Assembly: GCF_000092065.1 (NCBI RefSeq)
Contig: NC_009356.1
Span: 744,001-808,000, forward strand
Length of the DNA stretch: 64,000 nucleotides
Source: Ostreococcus lucimarinus CCE9901
Taxonomy: Eukaryota; Chlorophyta; Mamiellophyceae; Mamiellales; Bathycoccaceae
Direction of reading: 5' to 3'
Shown: one piece after another, positions 52,191-61,466 of the stretch
Layout: every line of letters begins with the position of its first letter
How positions within the stretch are numbered: the first letter of the stretch is position 1
The notes under the pieces: model-generated
The model's database searches: none
What the model saw: only the letters and a program-made list of their open reading frames with translations
Told to the model about the DNA's origin: nothing
Translations under genes and position numbers: made by a program

Positions 52191-53210
52191 CTATGTTGTG
52201 CTACGCACGGCTTCGGCGACCTCGGACGCGAAATCTTTCTCCTCCACGTCGATGCCTTCGCCGACTTTCATCCGAGTGAAGGCGATGAGTTCACCGCCCT
52301 CAGCCTTGACCGCTTTGCCCACGGTGACGGAGTCGTCCAGGACAAACTTTTGATTCTCCAGGCACACTTCTTCGTAAAACTTATTCATGCGACCGGCGAG
52401 AATTTTTTCCACGATATTCGCGGGCTTTCCGCTGCCTTCGGTCTGCGAGCGATACACCGCCATCTCGCGCTCGTACACGTCGTTCGGCACGCAATCGCCG
52501 CGCAAATACGCCGGCGCGCTCGCGACGACGTGCATCGCGAGCTTATTCGCGAAATCCACGCTCACGCCCTTCGCGACGACGCACGCCGCCTGTCGTCCGA
52601 CGCCCGGCGCCAGCGCACCGTGCACGTACGTCCCGATCACCTCCTCCGATCCCGCCGTCGCCGCGTACGCCGCCGCCCTCCGCACCCGCACGTTCTCCCG
52701 CACGCTCACCGCCGTCTCCCTCGCCATCTCCCCCAGCGTCTTCCCGCTCGTCGTTCGCATCGCTCCCAACCGTTCCTCGCTCAACTCCGTCACCCGTCCA
52801 TCGACGATCGTCCCGCATTCGCTCGCGAACGCCGCGTCCTCGTCCAGCCGCGTCGCCGTCGCCGTCGCCGCCGCTCGCGCCAACGCCCGAAACGTCTCGT
52901 TCCTCGCCACGAAATCCGTCTCCGAGTTCACCTCCGCGATCGCGCACGTCCACGCGCCGTTCGCGCGCGCCGTCGTCGCGCACACGACGCCGTCCGCGGA
53001 CGCGCGGTGCGCTTTTTTCGCCGCCGCCGCGAGTCCGCTCGCGCGAAGATGATCGAGCGCGGCTTCGGCGTCGTAATCGTGCGCGGCGAGCGCGTTTTTG
53101 ACGTCCACGATCGGCGCGCCCGTGCGCTCGCGAAGGCGTTTGACGGCGCCGAGCTTATCGGCGCCCGCGGCGGACGCGAACGCGCGGCGAAGCGGGACGA
53201 GCGCGCGCAT
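52191..53210 (-). CDS. Organellar translation elongation factor Ts
   Basis: A 339-residue EF-Ts. The N terminus (MRALVPLRRAFASAAGADKL) looks like a mitochondrial presequence. Next comes the UBA-like start (VKRLRERTGAPIVDVKNAL, YDAEAALDHLRASG) and the TDFVARN element in AEVNSETDFVARNETF, which contacts EF-Tu. The core continues with IGTYVHGALAPGVGRQAACV, VDFANKLAMHVVASAP, and the C-terminal NKFYEEVCLENQKFVLDD. EF-Ts exchanges GDP for GTP on EF-Tu in organelle translation. The presequence and the absence of S1 domains (seen in the plastid polyprotein form) argue for mitochondria. Confidence 0.92.
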   Translation of the reverse strand: MRALVPLRRAFASAAGADKLGAVKRLRERTGAPIVDVKNALAAHDYDAEAALDHLRASGLAAAAKKAHRASADGVVCATTARANGAWTCAIAEVNSETDFVARNETFRALARAAATATATRLDEDAAFASECGTIVDGRVTELSEERLGAMRTTSGKTLGEMARETAVSVRENVRVRRAAAYAATAGSEEVIGTYVHGALAPGVGRQAACVVAKGVSVDFANKLAMHVVASAPAYLRGDCVPNDVYEREMAVYRSQTEGSGKPANIVEKILAGRMNKFYEEVCLENQKFVLDDSVTVGKAVKAEGGELIAFTRMKVGEGIDVEEKDFASEVAEAVRSTT

Positions 53211-53555
53211 GGGACGCGCGACCGGGTGTGCGGTGAGGCCAAAGATTCAAACGTTACAATTTCGCTACATCGACGTCGCTCGCGTCGTCCGTCGACGCGC
53301 GTCGTCGGCCGGGTCGTTTTTGTCGACCGCGCGACCCGTCCTGGGCGGTGAGACTGGTGAGACGGTTCGACTGATGAGACTGGTTGTGATGTGCATACCA
53401 ATCGTCGCCGACGAGACCGATTCGCGCGATCGGCGAAGAGGGTTAATTACGAATAGTATTGGACGAGTTCGATGTGCTCATCGAGTGAAGGCGGCGGATT
53501 CCTCGCCGGCGAGTTCCTCGGCGCGCGGCGCGCTCGAGCGCGCGCGCGCGGTGGG
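53211..53555. other. Intergenic region upstream of EF-Ts
   Basis: This 345-base gap holds the EF-Ts promoter and the 3' flank of the next minus-strand gene. A degenerate repeat (GAGACTGGT, GAGACGGTT, GATGAGACTGGT) lies at about 53349-53385, and an AT-rich patch TTAATTACGAATAGTATTGG at 53442-53461. I see no gene. Confidence 0.5.
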
Positions 53556-54800
53556 TCACGACGACGACGCGCGGGACGCCGCGAGGACGCGAGCGACGAA
53601 ATCGCCGAGCGCGCGCCAGGAGGTTTGGTCGAAGGCGGCGACGTCACCGACGCGGAGAAGCTCGGCGAGGGCGTTCAAGTACGCCCAGTACACGACACGC
53701 GCGCCGTCGGCGCGAGCGAGACGGTCGGTGACGATGGATTCGGCTTTGACCCAATCGCTCGAGGCGTCGCCGGGCTCGTTTCGGGCGTCGCGGCGACGCC
53801 AGATTAAATGCGCCTCGATGGCGCTCGCGGCGCGCGGAGGGATCTCGTCCGTCGGCTCGATGTTGATGAGCGAGACGCTGGGTTGCGCGCCCGAACTTCT
53901 GAGCGCCTCGACTTCTTGTCGAAGCGCCACCGAGAGTTCCATCGACGCGTCGCTCGCGAGCTTGAGATCCGTCAGAGCTTCCTCCAAATCGCCGCGCTTC
54001 GCTCGTTCGTTTGCGAGCTCGATCCTGAGATTTTCGTTCATGACCGCGCCGTCCACGACGCCATCTCGCTCCAGCGCGTCCATGCGCTCTAAAAGTCTCG
54101 CCCTCTCGTGCATCGCGTCCGCCTTTTCCCCCTCGAGCGCCGCGACGGCTTCCGCGAGCTCGCGCGTCGTCTGAATCTTTTCCCCGAACGCCGCCGTCGT
54201 CGAATCTCGCGCGCGCGCCAGCGCCGCGTCGAGCTCGGCGCATCTCTTGCGCTCGCGCTCGAGCTCCTCGTGCGTCGCGCGCAGCGTCGTCGTCGCCGAG
54301 CGTAACCTATCCTCTAATTCTTCCAACCTCCGCGTCGCCTCCGACGCGTTCGCCCGCGCCCGCTCGCCGTCCGACGACGACGACCCAGTCTCGCGCTCTC
54401 GCGCGCGCCTCGCGCGCGCCTCAAGCGCTTCGAACGCCATCGCCATCCTCGCCTCCATCCTCGCCGCGATGCGCTCGTACTCGTCCTCCGCGTCGCGCGC
54501 GTCCCGCTCGCGCGCGTCCTCGTCGTCGCCCGCGTCGCGTCCTCGTTCCCACGCCTCCGCCGCGCCCGTCGTCGCCGATTCGAACGCCAGTTCGAGCTCG
54601 CGACCGCGACGCGTCCTCGCGTCGCCTTCGTCGTCGAACCGCGCGCGCGCGTCGCGCGCGGCGTCGCCGACCGCGCGCCTCGGCGTGCCCACTCGCCTGA
54701 ATGCGCGCGCATTCGCGCGTCTCCCGCGCGCGCGGCGCGTCCTCGCGCCGCACCGCGCCGCGGTGACGCGCGACGATATGTTTCCCACCGCTCGCGTCAT
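53556..54800 (-). CDS. Organelle-targeted coiled-coil protein with a DUF2934-like segment
   Basis: A 414-residue protein from the ATG ending at 54800 (MTRAVGNISSRVTAARCGAR), with a basic, transit-like N terminus. Residues 65-300 form long coiled coils (ERIAARMEARMAMAFEALEA, RLEELEDRLRSATTTLRAT, RKRCAELDAALARARDS). Near residue 330 the chain has ASAIEAHLIWRRRDARNEP followed by DWVKAESIV, which resembles the short DUF2934 motif (aromatic helix, x-W, Gly, W-x-x-AE). A final globular part (VVYWAYLNALAELLRVGD) is not recognised. The frame stays open upstream antisense to the neighbouring gene; that part is rejected. No enzyme activity can be assigned. Confidence 0.68.
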   Translation of the reverse strand: MTRAVGNISSRVTAARCGARTRRARGRRANARAFRRVGTPRRAVGDAARDARARFDDEGDARTRRGRELELAFESATTGAAEAWERGRDAGDDEDARERDARDAEDEYERIAARMEARMAMAFEALEARARRARERETGSSSSDGERARANASEATRRLEELEDRLRSATTTLRATHEELERERKRCAELDAALARARDSTTAAFGEKIQTTRELAEAVAALEGEKADAMHERARLLERMDALERDGVVDGAVMNENLRIELANERAKRGDLEEALTDLKLASDASMELSVALRQEVEALRSSGAQPSVSLINIEPTDEIPPRAASAIEAHLIWRRRDARNEPGDASSDWVKAESIVTDRLARADGARVVYWAYLNALAELLRVGDVAAFDQTSWRALGDFVARVLAASRASSS

Positions 54801-54944
54801 CGCGCGGACGCGCGCGGACGTCCGCGCGGCGCTAACGCGACGCGATGTGACCAATGCCCAATGCGCTTTTTGTCCCGACGCAGTGGATAAACCTTCGCGC
54901 GCTTCAAACGCGCGCGCGCGACCGCTCGAAGCGACGGCGACGCC

Positions 54945-55370
54945 ATGAGCGCGGCGGGAGGAAACTCGCGCGACCGCGTGGCGAGCCAGCAGCTGTCGAT
55001 GGGCGGCGCGCCGGGCGGACGGCGGCGACCGCCGCAGAAAACCTTCGCGGGGTACAGGGAGGGCGACGAGCTCGCGACGACGGGGAGCGGCGCGAGCGCC
55101 AGAGCGGCGCCGCTCGGCGCGGGCGCGACGACGGGACGGCGACGGAGGTCGCACCCGTGGTTGGACTACCCGCCGGACTTCGAACGAAAGGTCGGGGCCG
55201 CGCTGGGGGGGCTGGCGAGGGCGCCGGCGCTGCTGCTCTCGCCGCTGCCGCCGGCGGTGCGGTTTTCGTTGGCTCGTAATTTTGGGTTCGTGACGAAGAC
55301 GTTCACGCAGTTTTTCGATAAGGATGGCGTGCAGTCGGTGCAGGAGTCGATCGGGTTGGGGTCGAAGTGA
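54945..55370 (+). CDS. Hypothetical protein, 141 residues
   Basis: A small protein starting MSAAGGNSRDRVASQQLSMG. The first 70 residues are Gly/Arg/Ala-rich and probably disordered. The second half looks folded: HPWLDYPPDFERKVGAALGG, then LARAPALLLSPLPPAVRFSL and NFGFVTKTFTQFFDKDGVQS. The mid segment is moderately hydrophobic and could lie against a membrane. The aromatic-rich C terminus with FDKDGVQSVQESIGLG supports real coding, since neighbouring shadow frames lack such balance. I do not recognise the family. It lies 144 bases from the divergent coiled-coil gene. Confidence 0.6.
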   Translation: MSAAGGNSRDRVASQQLSMGGAPGGRRRPPQKTFAGYREGDELATTGSGASARAAPLGAGATTGRRRRSHPWLDYPPDFERKVGAALGGLARAPALLLSPLPPAVRFSLARNFGFVTKTFTQFFDKDGVQSVQESIGLGSK

Positions 55371-55468
55371 GAGGATGGACGCGCCGATGGATGGACGCGC
55401 GACGCGAGCGAGGAGACGATTAGCCAGCCTAAAGAATTTTTCATTGAAATATCGAGGGTTTTTTTGTT

Positions 55469-57217
55469 CTACCAGCGACCGAGCGCCATGCCCATGACGC
55501 CGACGAGACCTGCGGCGTAGGATGCGACGGCGGCGGTCTTTTGTTGGCGATCGTAAAAGTTCGCCCCGCGCTTACTCACGGCGACGACGAGTTCTCTCGT
55601 CGTGTTGTTCGGCTCGATGCCGCGCTGCAAGAGTTCGTCGTACACCTCCACCGCCTTGTCGTAATTACCGGCGATGTCCGCGGCTTGGATGAGCGTGTTG
55701 TACGTGTGCACGGTGTGCTCGACGTCGTACAACTCCTTCATCTCGGTCGCGATTTTTGAGCACTCTCGAAAGTTGCCCTCGCTCGCGGGACCGAGCATCA
55801 AGCCGACAAAGGTGTAGTCGTCTGGCGGAATACGCCGCGCGAGCATTTGCTCGAACACCTTGCGCGCTAGATCAGTTTTCCCACTTCGTCCGTACGCCGA
55901 AATCAGCGTGCTATACGTCACGCGAGAGGGCTGAATGTTGTACAACTCTCGCATGTCTCTAAATAAAACCTCCGCGCGCTGCCACTGCGTGCACTTGCCC
56001 AAAACGCTGAGGACAATGTTGTGATGTATCTCCTTAGCCTTTCCTTCGCTCGTGAGCTGATTGAGCAAGCGCACCGCGCGCTCCCACTGCAAACTCTTTT
56101 CGTACGCGTGCAACATGGCGCTATACGTGTGGTCGTTCGGCGCCGGTCCGTCGCGACGCATGTCCTCGAACAAAGCCTCGGCGAGCTTCCAATCCATCGC
56201 CTCAGCGTACGCCTTCATGACCGCCGTGCACGTGAAAGTCGTGCGAGGCACGCGCGTGAAGGTTTCTATCGCCTCTTCGTAGTTCCCACATCGACACATC
56301 GCCGTCATGTAATCCACGTACAGCTTGCTATCCGTCGCCCGCCCGCTCGACTCGATGGCTCGCAACATCGCCCTCGCGTTGTCTTCGCTCCCCAAAACCC
56401 CGAAAGCGCTGATGAGCGCCGACGCGATCGCCAAGTCCGGTTCCACGCCATCGCGTTTCATCTCTGGAATCAACTTCACCACCGCGCGCGCCCCCGCGCG
56501 CCCGCCGTTCGCCCCGGCTCTGACCAACGCGCTGTACGTGTGCGCGTTTCTCGCCGTCCCCGCGCGCTTCATCTCCCCCAGCATCCCCAGCGCCTCCTCC
56601 CACCGTCCAGCGCCGTCCAGCGCTTGCACGCACGTCGTATACGTGTGCGTCGTCGGCGCCACCTCTCGCGCGTCCGCGCTCCGTCTTTTCATCCACTCCA
56701 GCGTCGCCAACGCCTTATCCGCGTCTCGCGCGCGCGTCGCCAACGACATCATCGTCGTGCACACGTGCGCGTTCGGCCACACCTCAGAGTCATCCGCCGT
56801 CATCGCGTCGAATATTCCGCTCGCCACGTCTCGCGCGCCTTTCGCGCCTCGCTCGCGTCCGACGCGCTTCAGCTCTTGTATCAACCACGTCGCCGCGCCG
56901 CGCTCGAGCGCCGTCGACGCGCCTCGCGCCCCCTCCTCCTCGCGCGCGCGCCTCGCCGCGCGATCGCGCGTCCGCGCGCCGTCGACGAGTCGCTCGACCT
57001 CGTCGTCGACGTCTCGCGCGCCGTCGCGCGCGTCGCGCGCGTCGCGCGCGTCCGCGACCGCGCGCGTTCGCGACGACGTCACGCGACGGCGGCGCGTCGC
57101 GCGCGCGCCGCCGCGCGCGTCGCGCGCGCGCGCGGGCGACGACGACGCGCGCGACGTCCGCGCGGACGTCGACGCGCGCGCCGACGCGCGCGGCGCGGAC
57201 GCGACGCGCGCCGACAT
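55469..57217 (-). CDS. Chloroplast PPR (pentatricopeptide repeat) protein
   Basis: A 582-residue protein with a transit peptide ([20 protein letters not shown]). From about residue 150 there are roughly ten P-type PPR motifs of 35 residues, for example TTHTYTTCVQALDGAGRWEE, NAHTYSALVRAGANGG, NDHTYSAMLHAYEKSLQWER, SRVTYSTLISAYGRSGKTDL and TVHTYNTLIQAADIAGNYDK. The tail (YDRQQKTAAVASYAAGLVGV) lacks DYW or SMR domains, so it is a pure P-class protein. Such proteins bind specific organellar RNAs and affect stability, splicing or translation; the target is unknown. The GH5 gene starts 60 bases away on the other strand. Confidence 0.92.
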   Translation of the reverse strand: MSARVASAPRASARASTSARTSRASSSPARARDARGGARATRRRRVTSSRTRAVADARDARDARDGARDVDDEVERLVDGARTRDRAARRAREEEGARGASTALERGAATWLIQELKRVGRERGAKGARDVASGIFDAMTADDSEVWPNAHVCTTMMSLATRARDADKALATLEWMKRRSADAREVAPTTHTYTTCVQALDGAGRWEEALGMLGEMKRAGTARNAHTYSALVRAGANGGRAGARAVVKLIPEMKRDGVEPDLAIASALISAFGVLGSEDNARAMLRAIESSGRATDSKLYVDYMTAMCRCGNYEEAIETFTRVPRTTFTCTAVMKAYAEAMDWKLAEALFEDMRRDGPAPNDHTYSAMLHAYEKSLQWERAVRLLNQLTSEGKAKEIHHNIVLSVLGKCTQWQRAEVLFRDMRELYNIQPSRVTYSTLISAYGRSGKTDLARKVFEQMLARRIPPDDYTFVGLMLGPASEGNFRECSKIATEMKELYDVEHTVHTYNTLIQAADIAGNYDKAVEVYDELLQRGIEPNNTTRELVVAVSKRGANFYDRQQKTAAVASYAAGLVGVMGMALGRW

Positions 57218-57277
57218 CCGCGCGACGGTTCGCGGCGAAGTGACGATTTCGACGCGTCGAGGTCGCCGCAGAGCGCG

Positions 57278-58684
57278 ATGCGGCCGACGCCGCCGCGCGC
57301 GCGCGCGCGCGCGCGCAAAGCCACGCGCTCGCGCGCGCTCGCGACGCGCGCGATCGCGACGATCGCGGCGACGATCGGCGCGCGCGCGGTCGATGTCGAT
57401 TCATATTTTTCGCGAAGCGAATCTTCCGCGTTCGTGCGCGCGACGTCGAACGGCACGTTCGCGGTCGGGTGCGAATCCCGAAACGTCGCCGGGATGAATT
57501 TTTACCCGCTCGTCGAGTTCGCGGGGGAATTCGCGCGCGCGAGCTTCGGGTTCGACCACGGAGACGGACGCGGACGCGCCGCGGCGAGGGACGTTTTCAA
57601 GCTCGCGCGCGAGAGCGGGATGACGACGATTCGCGCGTGGGCGTTTTCGGTGAACCCCGCGGTGCCGACGTGGGTGCGCGTGGGTGAGAGGCATCGCGAG
57701 GACGTGCTTCGAGGATTGGATTGGGCGCTCGCGGAGGCGGCGAAGCACGGATTGGATTTGCTCTTGGCGTTCGGCGACTACTGGCACACGACGGCGGAAA
57801 TCGTGCGAGAGTGCGCGCCGGAGGACGCGGAGACTGAGGACGCCGATCGCGCATTTTTCTCGCGTGAAAGCTGTAGGGAATTGTTTAAATGGCACGTGCG
57901 CACGATTTTGACGCGGAACAACACGTTCACGGGCGTGACGTATTCGACGACGCCGAACGTCTTCGGGTGGAATTTGATGAACGAGCCGCGGTGTCGAGGA
58001 TGCGACGACGCGCTTCAGGACTGGATCGACGACATGGCTGCGTACGTCAAGGCGTTCGATTCCAATCACATGCTGACCGTGGGTGAGGAAGGATTCTACG
58101 CGCACGACTCGAGTTCAGAGGGAGGCGCCGCCGCCAATCCCGCGGCGTGGGCCGCGACGACTGGGCAAGATTTCATTCGCAACCACGCGTCGAAGCACAT
58201 CGACTTCGCGACGATTCACGTGTGGCGAGACAATTGGGCGGTGTATTCGCCGAACGTGCGATTCAACGCGCAGAGATTCACTCGAAATTGGATCGCAACG
58301 CACGAGCGCGATTGTCGCACGAAGCTCCGGAAGCCGCTCTTAATCGAGGAATTCGGCGCGGCGCCCGGCGGGGTTCGCGCGCTGTCTCGCGTCAGCCGCG
58401 GCGTGAGCCGAAGGGCGTCGTTTCTAGAGGAGCGCGACGTCGAAGATTACTACCGCGCACTTCTATCACAGGTGTACCGAAGCATCGCGAGCGACGACGG
58501 GAAATTCGTTCGCGGCGCGTTATTTTGGGGGATGTTCCCGGAGGACCACCGCGGGGTAGTGGACGCGTACGATCCCTACGCCGTGTACCCGAGCGATGGC
58601 GCGTTCGCGCAGGCGACTCGTTTTGCGAAGAGCGTGCGCCGAGTCGTGCGTTCGATGTCGTGCGAGGAAGACGGGCGCGATTAA
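57278..58684 (+). CDS. GH5 endo-beta-1,4-mannanase-like glycoside hydrolase
   Basis: A 468-residue protein. The N terminus (MRPTPPRARARARKATRSRA then LATRAIATIAATIGARAVDV) has a basic stretch plus a hydrophobic core, a likely signal or anchor. The GH5 barrel starts at GMNFYPLVEFAGEFARASFG, followed by TTIRAWAFSVNPAVPTW, GLDWALAEAAKHGLDLLLAF and the acid/base motif FGWNLMNEPRCRGC (Glu236). The nucleophile motif is LLIEEFGAAP (Glu358). Both catalytic Glu and the barrel aromatic residues agree with the plant mannanase subfamily. A family member in a naked, wall-less alga is unexpected; it may act on surface glycans, food polymers or storage mannans. Confidence 0.87.
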   Translation: MRPTPPRARARARKATRSRALATRAIATIAATIGARAVDVDSYFSRSESSAFVRATSNGTFAVGCESRNVAGMNFYPLVEFAGEFARASFGFDHGDGRGRAAARDVFKLARESGMTTIRAWAFSVNPAVPTWVRVGERHREDVLRGLDWALAEAAKHGLDLLLAFGDYWHTTAEIVRECAPEDAETEDADRAFFSRESCRELFKWHVRTILTRNNTFTGVTYSTTPNVFGWNLMNEPRCRGCDDALQDWIDDMAAYVKAFDSNHMLTVGEEGFYAHDSSSEGGAAANPAAWAATTGQDFIRNHASKHIDFATIHVWRDNWAVYSPNVRFNAQRFTRNWIATHERDCRTKLRKPLLIEEFGAAPGGVRALSRVSRGVSRRASFLEERDVEDYYRALLSQVYRSIASDDGKFVRGALFWGMFPEDHRGVVDAYDPYAVYPSDGAFAQATRFAKSVRRVVRSMSCEEDGRD

Positions 58685-58727
58685 ATCATGGTAAGTTTGG
58701 TGATGTAATGAAAAGTACGATGGCGGT

Positions 58728-60206
58728 CTACGCCGTCTTGAGTTTCTCGGCTTCGATCGAAGAATCCGGGAGTTTGGCCATCAACGCCGCGCCGGCGGTG
58801 GCGGCGACCGTGGACGACGCCAACACGGCGAGTTTCGCGACGTTGGCCGCCGAGGGCTGACCCGCGAGCGCCATCTCAACGAGGAACAAGCACATCGTGA
58901 AACCGATACCGCCGAGCAAACCGACGATGATGAGGTGGGAGTTGTTCATTCCGCTCGGAAGCTTGCCGATTTTGGACTTGACGGCGAGCCAGGACAAACC
59001 GGCGATGCCGACGGGCTTACCCAAGAGCAAGCCGAGCATGATGCCTTGACCGACGGGTTCGGTGAACACCTTGCTCACCATGCTTGCGTCTAAAGGCACG
59101 CCCGTGTTCGCCAACGCGAAGAGAGGCATGATGACGAGCGCGGAGAGCGGGGCGAACTTGTGCACCAAGTGATCCAAGAGCGTCGGTTCGCCGCCTTCGT
59201 GTTCGGGCGTCGCGTCGCTCCCGGCGGGCGCCATCGCGTGCGCGGGCACCGCGAACGCGGCGATGACGCCCGCGACATCGGCGTTGATGCCGCCTTGCAA
59301 CAGACAGTACCACAGGGCCACGCCGAGGGCGGCGTAAACAGCCATGTTGGTGACTTCCTTTTTGCACGCGACGAAGAGCGCCGCCGTGGCCGCCGCCGCG
59401 CCCGCTATGTACGACATCGTCAACGATTTCGCGAAGCACACGGCGATCACGGCGATCGCGCCCAGGTCGTCCACGGTGGCGAGGGTGAGCAAAAACGCCG
59501 CCACGCCGCCCGGCATTTTATTTTTAAAAAAGTTGTACACTCCCATGGCGAACGCGATGTCCGTCGCCATCGGAATCGCCCAACCCGCCGTCACCGCCGC
59601 CGCCGTCGCGCCCGGATTATTACACGCCAAATACACCCCCATGGGCACCAGCATCCCGCCCAGCGCGCCGATGCACGGCAACGCCGCCTGTTGCAGGCTT
59701 CGCAGCGAGCCGTGCACGAACTCGCGCTTGATCTCCAGCCCGACGGCGAAGAAGAAAATCGCCATCAACCCCTCGTTGACCCAGTGATGCAGGCTCATGT
59801 GCAGCGCCAGCGCCGCCGGCCCGACTTTTGCGTGCCAGAACGACAGATACGCCCCAGACATCGCGCTGTTCGCCAGCGCCAGCGACACCGCGGTGGCTCC
59901 GAGGAGCGCGATCGAGCCGAAGCCCGCGTCGAGCGCCGCGTGCACGTCGACGCCCTTCATGAACGTCCCCTGCTCGCTCTCCGCCCCGTCCGTCGTCGCG
60001 CGTGCCGCGACGCGCGCCCCGACGCGCGCGGATTTTTCCACGCGTCGCGTCGCGACGCCCGCGACGCCCGCGAGCGACGCCCGCGCGCGCACCGACGGTT
60101 TCCGCGTCGCTCGCGCCATCGAAATTCGACATTCGCGCGGACTTTTCCGCGCGTCGCGCGCGATCGAAGCGCGCGTCGGTCGCGCGCTCGCGCGCGCCGC
60201 GAGCAT
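58728..60206 (-). CDS. NhaA-type Na+/H+ antiporter, plastid-targeted
   Basis: A 492-residue protein from the ATG ending at 60206 (MLAARASARPTRASIARDAR); a second ATG at 60119 would give 463 residues. The basic, Ser-rich N terminus suggests the chloroplast envelope or thylakoid. Twelve membrane helices follow, with NhaA landmarks: FFFAVGLEIKREFVHGSL, WAIPMATDIAFAMGVYNF, the paired catalytic Asp in LLTLATVDDLGAIAVIAV, and LFALANTGVPLDASM. NhaA proteins exchange two protons for one sodium. Algal plastid NhaA genes probably come from the cyanobacterial or chlamydial line; that is inference. Distance to the divergent methyltransferase start is 72 bases. Confidence 0.92.
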   Translation of the reverse strand: MLAARASARPTRASIARDARKSPRECRISMARATRKPSVRARASLAGVAGVATRRVEKSARVGARVAARATTDGAESEQGTFMKGVDVHAALDAGFGSIALLGATAVSLALANSAMSGAYLSFWHAKVGPAALALHMSLHHWVNEGLMAIFFFAVGLEIKREFVHGSLRSLQQAALPCIGALGGMLVPMGVYLACNNPGATAAAVTAGWAIPMATDIAFAMGVYNFFKNKMPGGVAAFLLTLATVDDLGAIAVIAVCFAKSLTMSYIAGAAAATAALFVACKKEVTNMAVYAALGVALWYCLLQGGINADVAGVIAAFAVPAHAMAPAGSDATPEHEGGEPTLLDHLVHKFAPLSALVIMPLFALANTGVPLDASMVSKVFTEPVGQGIMLGLLLGKPVGIAGLSWLAVKSKIGKLPSGMNNSHLIIVGLLGGIGFTMCLFLVEMALAGQPSAANVAKLAVLASSTVAATAGAALMAKLPDSSIEAEKLKTA

Positions 60207-60278
60207 CCCGTCGATTCGCGTCGGTCGTCGATCGCACCGCGCGGTTCTCGCGCGCGCGTCGCGGTGCGACGCCGACGA

Positions 60279-61466
60279 ATGGCGCGAGCGGGACAAACTG
60301 CAAAAAGCGTCCCGCGACACTCGACGGCGCGCATGCGCGCGTCCGCGCGTCCGCGCGCGATCGTCGCGCGCGCGTCCAGCGCGTCGTTCGAGGATAAGTT
60401 GGCGCGCGCGCGCGGGCTGTTCGGCGTGGACTCCATCGACGCGCACGCGTCGCCGAAATCCGCGGGGTTTCGCGAGCGCGCGAGTCACGGCGTCGAGAAG
60501 ACGCGCGACGGCGCGCTGCGGCTGGTGAGCGTGCGCGCCGCGACGGGTGCGCTGGTGACGTCGGACGCGACGTCGCGCGACGACGCGGCGGGCGTCGAGC
60601 GGGCGAGGGAAATCTTCCTGAGGGTCGCGAACGACGACGCGTGGACGACGACGCGAGCGCGCGTGACGGCGGCGAATTTTTTAACGAATCGAACGTCGGA
60701 TGAGATCGTGATCGCGTGCACGCTGTCGGCGGAGAGCGGCGATGGCGACGACGCGACGTGGATGGAGTTCGCGGAGGCGATGCGAGCGCTCGACGACGCC
60801 GTCGTCGGGTGCGTTCGAAAGCGTAAGAAGACGCCGAAGCTCGTCGTCGGGCGCGATTACGTGACGGAGACCACGCGCTTGGTCGACGGTCGTTCGGTGG
60901 TTTTTAAACACGTCGAGGGGAGCTTTTCAAATCCGAACGGTGGCGTCGCCGAACTCACGGCGAATCATCTCGTTCGGATTTGCGCGGATATCGCCGGCCC
61001 GAAGACGAAATTCATCGAGCTGTACGCCGGTTGCGGAAATCACACGTGTTGCATGGCGCCGCAGTTTCCCGGCGGCGCGTTCGCGGTGGAGATTGATCCG
61101 GTTTTGGTGGAAGCGGCGCGAGAAAACTTTGCGCGCAACGGCGTTCGAGCGGAAATCGTGTGCGAACGCGCCGAGGATTGGATCGCGTCTCGCGAAAGTC
61201 CCACGAACGACCGCGACGTCGTCCTGCTCGTCGATCCACCGCGCGGTGGGTTGGACGCGCGCACGCTCGACGTCGTCACGCGCGAATTCGACGACGTCAT
61301 TTACGTCGCGTGTGACTGCGAATCACTCAAGCGAGACATCGACGACGAGCGCGTGGGATTCGCGGCGAGAGGGTTCGAACTGACATCGCTCGCGTGTTTC
61401 GACCACGCGCCGACGTCGCCGCGATGGATCGAAACCGTGGGGGTTTTTAAGAGGCGAGAGGCGTAG
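60279..61466 (+). CDS. TrmA/TRMT2-like RNA (uracil-5)-methyltransferase
   Basis: A 395-residue protein. Residues 1-40 are basic and Ala/Ser/Arg-rich (MARAGQTAKSVPRHSTARMR), suggesting an organelle. The SAM-dependent core has TKFIELYAGCGNHTCCMAPQ, FAVEIDPVLVEAARENFA and VVLLVDPPRGGLDARTLDVV. The catalytic-loop motif is YVACDCESLKRD, where m5U enzymes normally read YVSCNPxTLxRD; the Cys is kept but Asn-Pro is replaced. Family members methylate uracil-54 of tRNA or uracils in rRNA. The C terminus (APTSPRWIETVGVFKRREA) lies inside the first unit of the 160-base repeat. Gene and stop are intact in copy 1. Confidence 0.85.
   Translation: MARAGQTAKSVPRHSTARMRASARPRAIVARASSASFEDKLARARGLFGVDSIDAHASPKSAGFRERASHGVEKTRDGALRLVSVRAATGALVTSDATSRDDAAGVERAREIFLRVANDDAWTTTRARVTAANFLTNRTSDEIVIACTLSAESGDGDDATWMEFAEAMRALDDAVVGCVRKRKKTPKLVVGRDYVTETTRLVDGRSVVFKHVEGSFSNPNGGVAELTANHLVRICADIAGPKTKFIELYAGCGNHTCCMAPQFPGGAFAVEIDPVLVEAARENFARNGVRAEIVCERAEDWIASRESPTNDRDVVLLVDPPRGGLDARTLDVVTREFDDVIYVACDCESLKRDIDDERVGFAARGFELTSLACFDHAPTSPRWIETVGVFKRREA

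Noticed and set aside
53349-53385. Possible regulatory repeat (GAGACTGGT-type)
   Set aside because: Only two or three degenerate copies; too short to separate from chance in this sequence.
59160-60278. Long open extension before the methyltransferase
   Set aside because: It is the antisense shadow of NhaA; the transit-like ATG at 60279 gives a normal family start.
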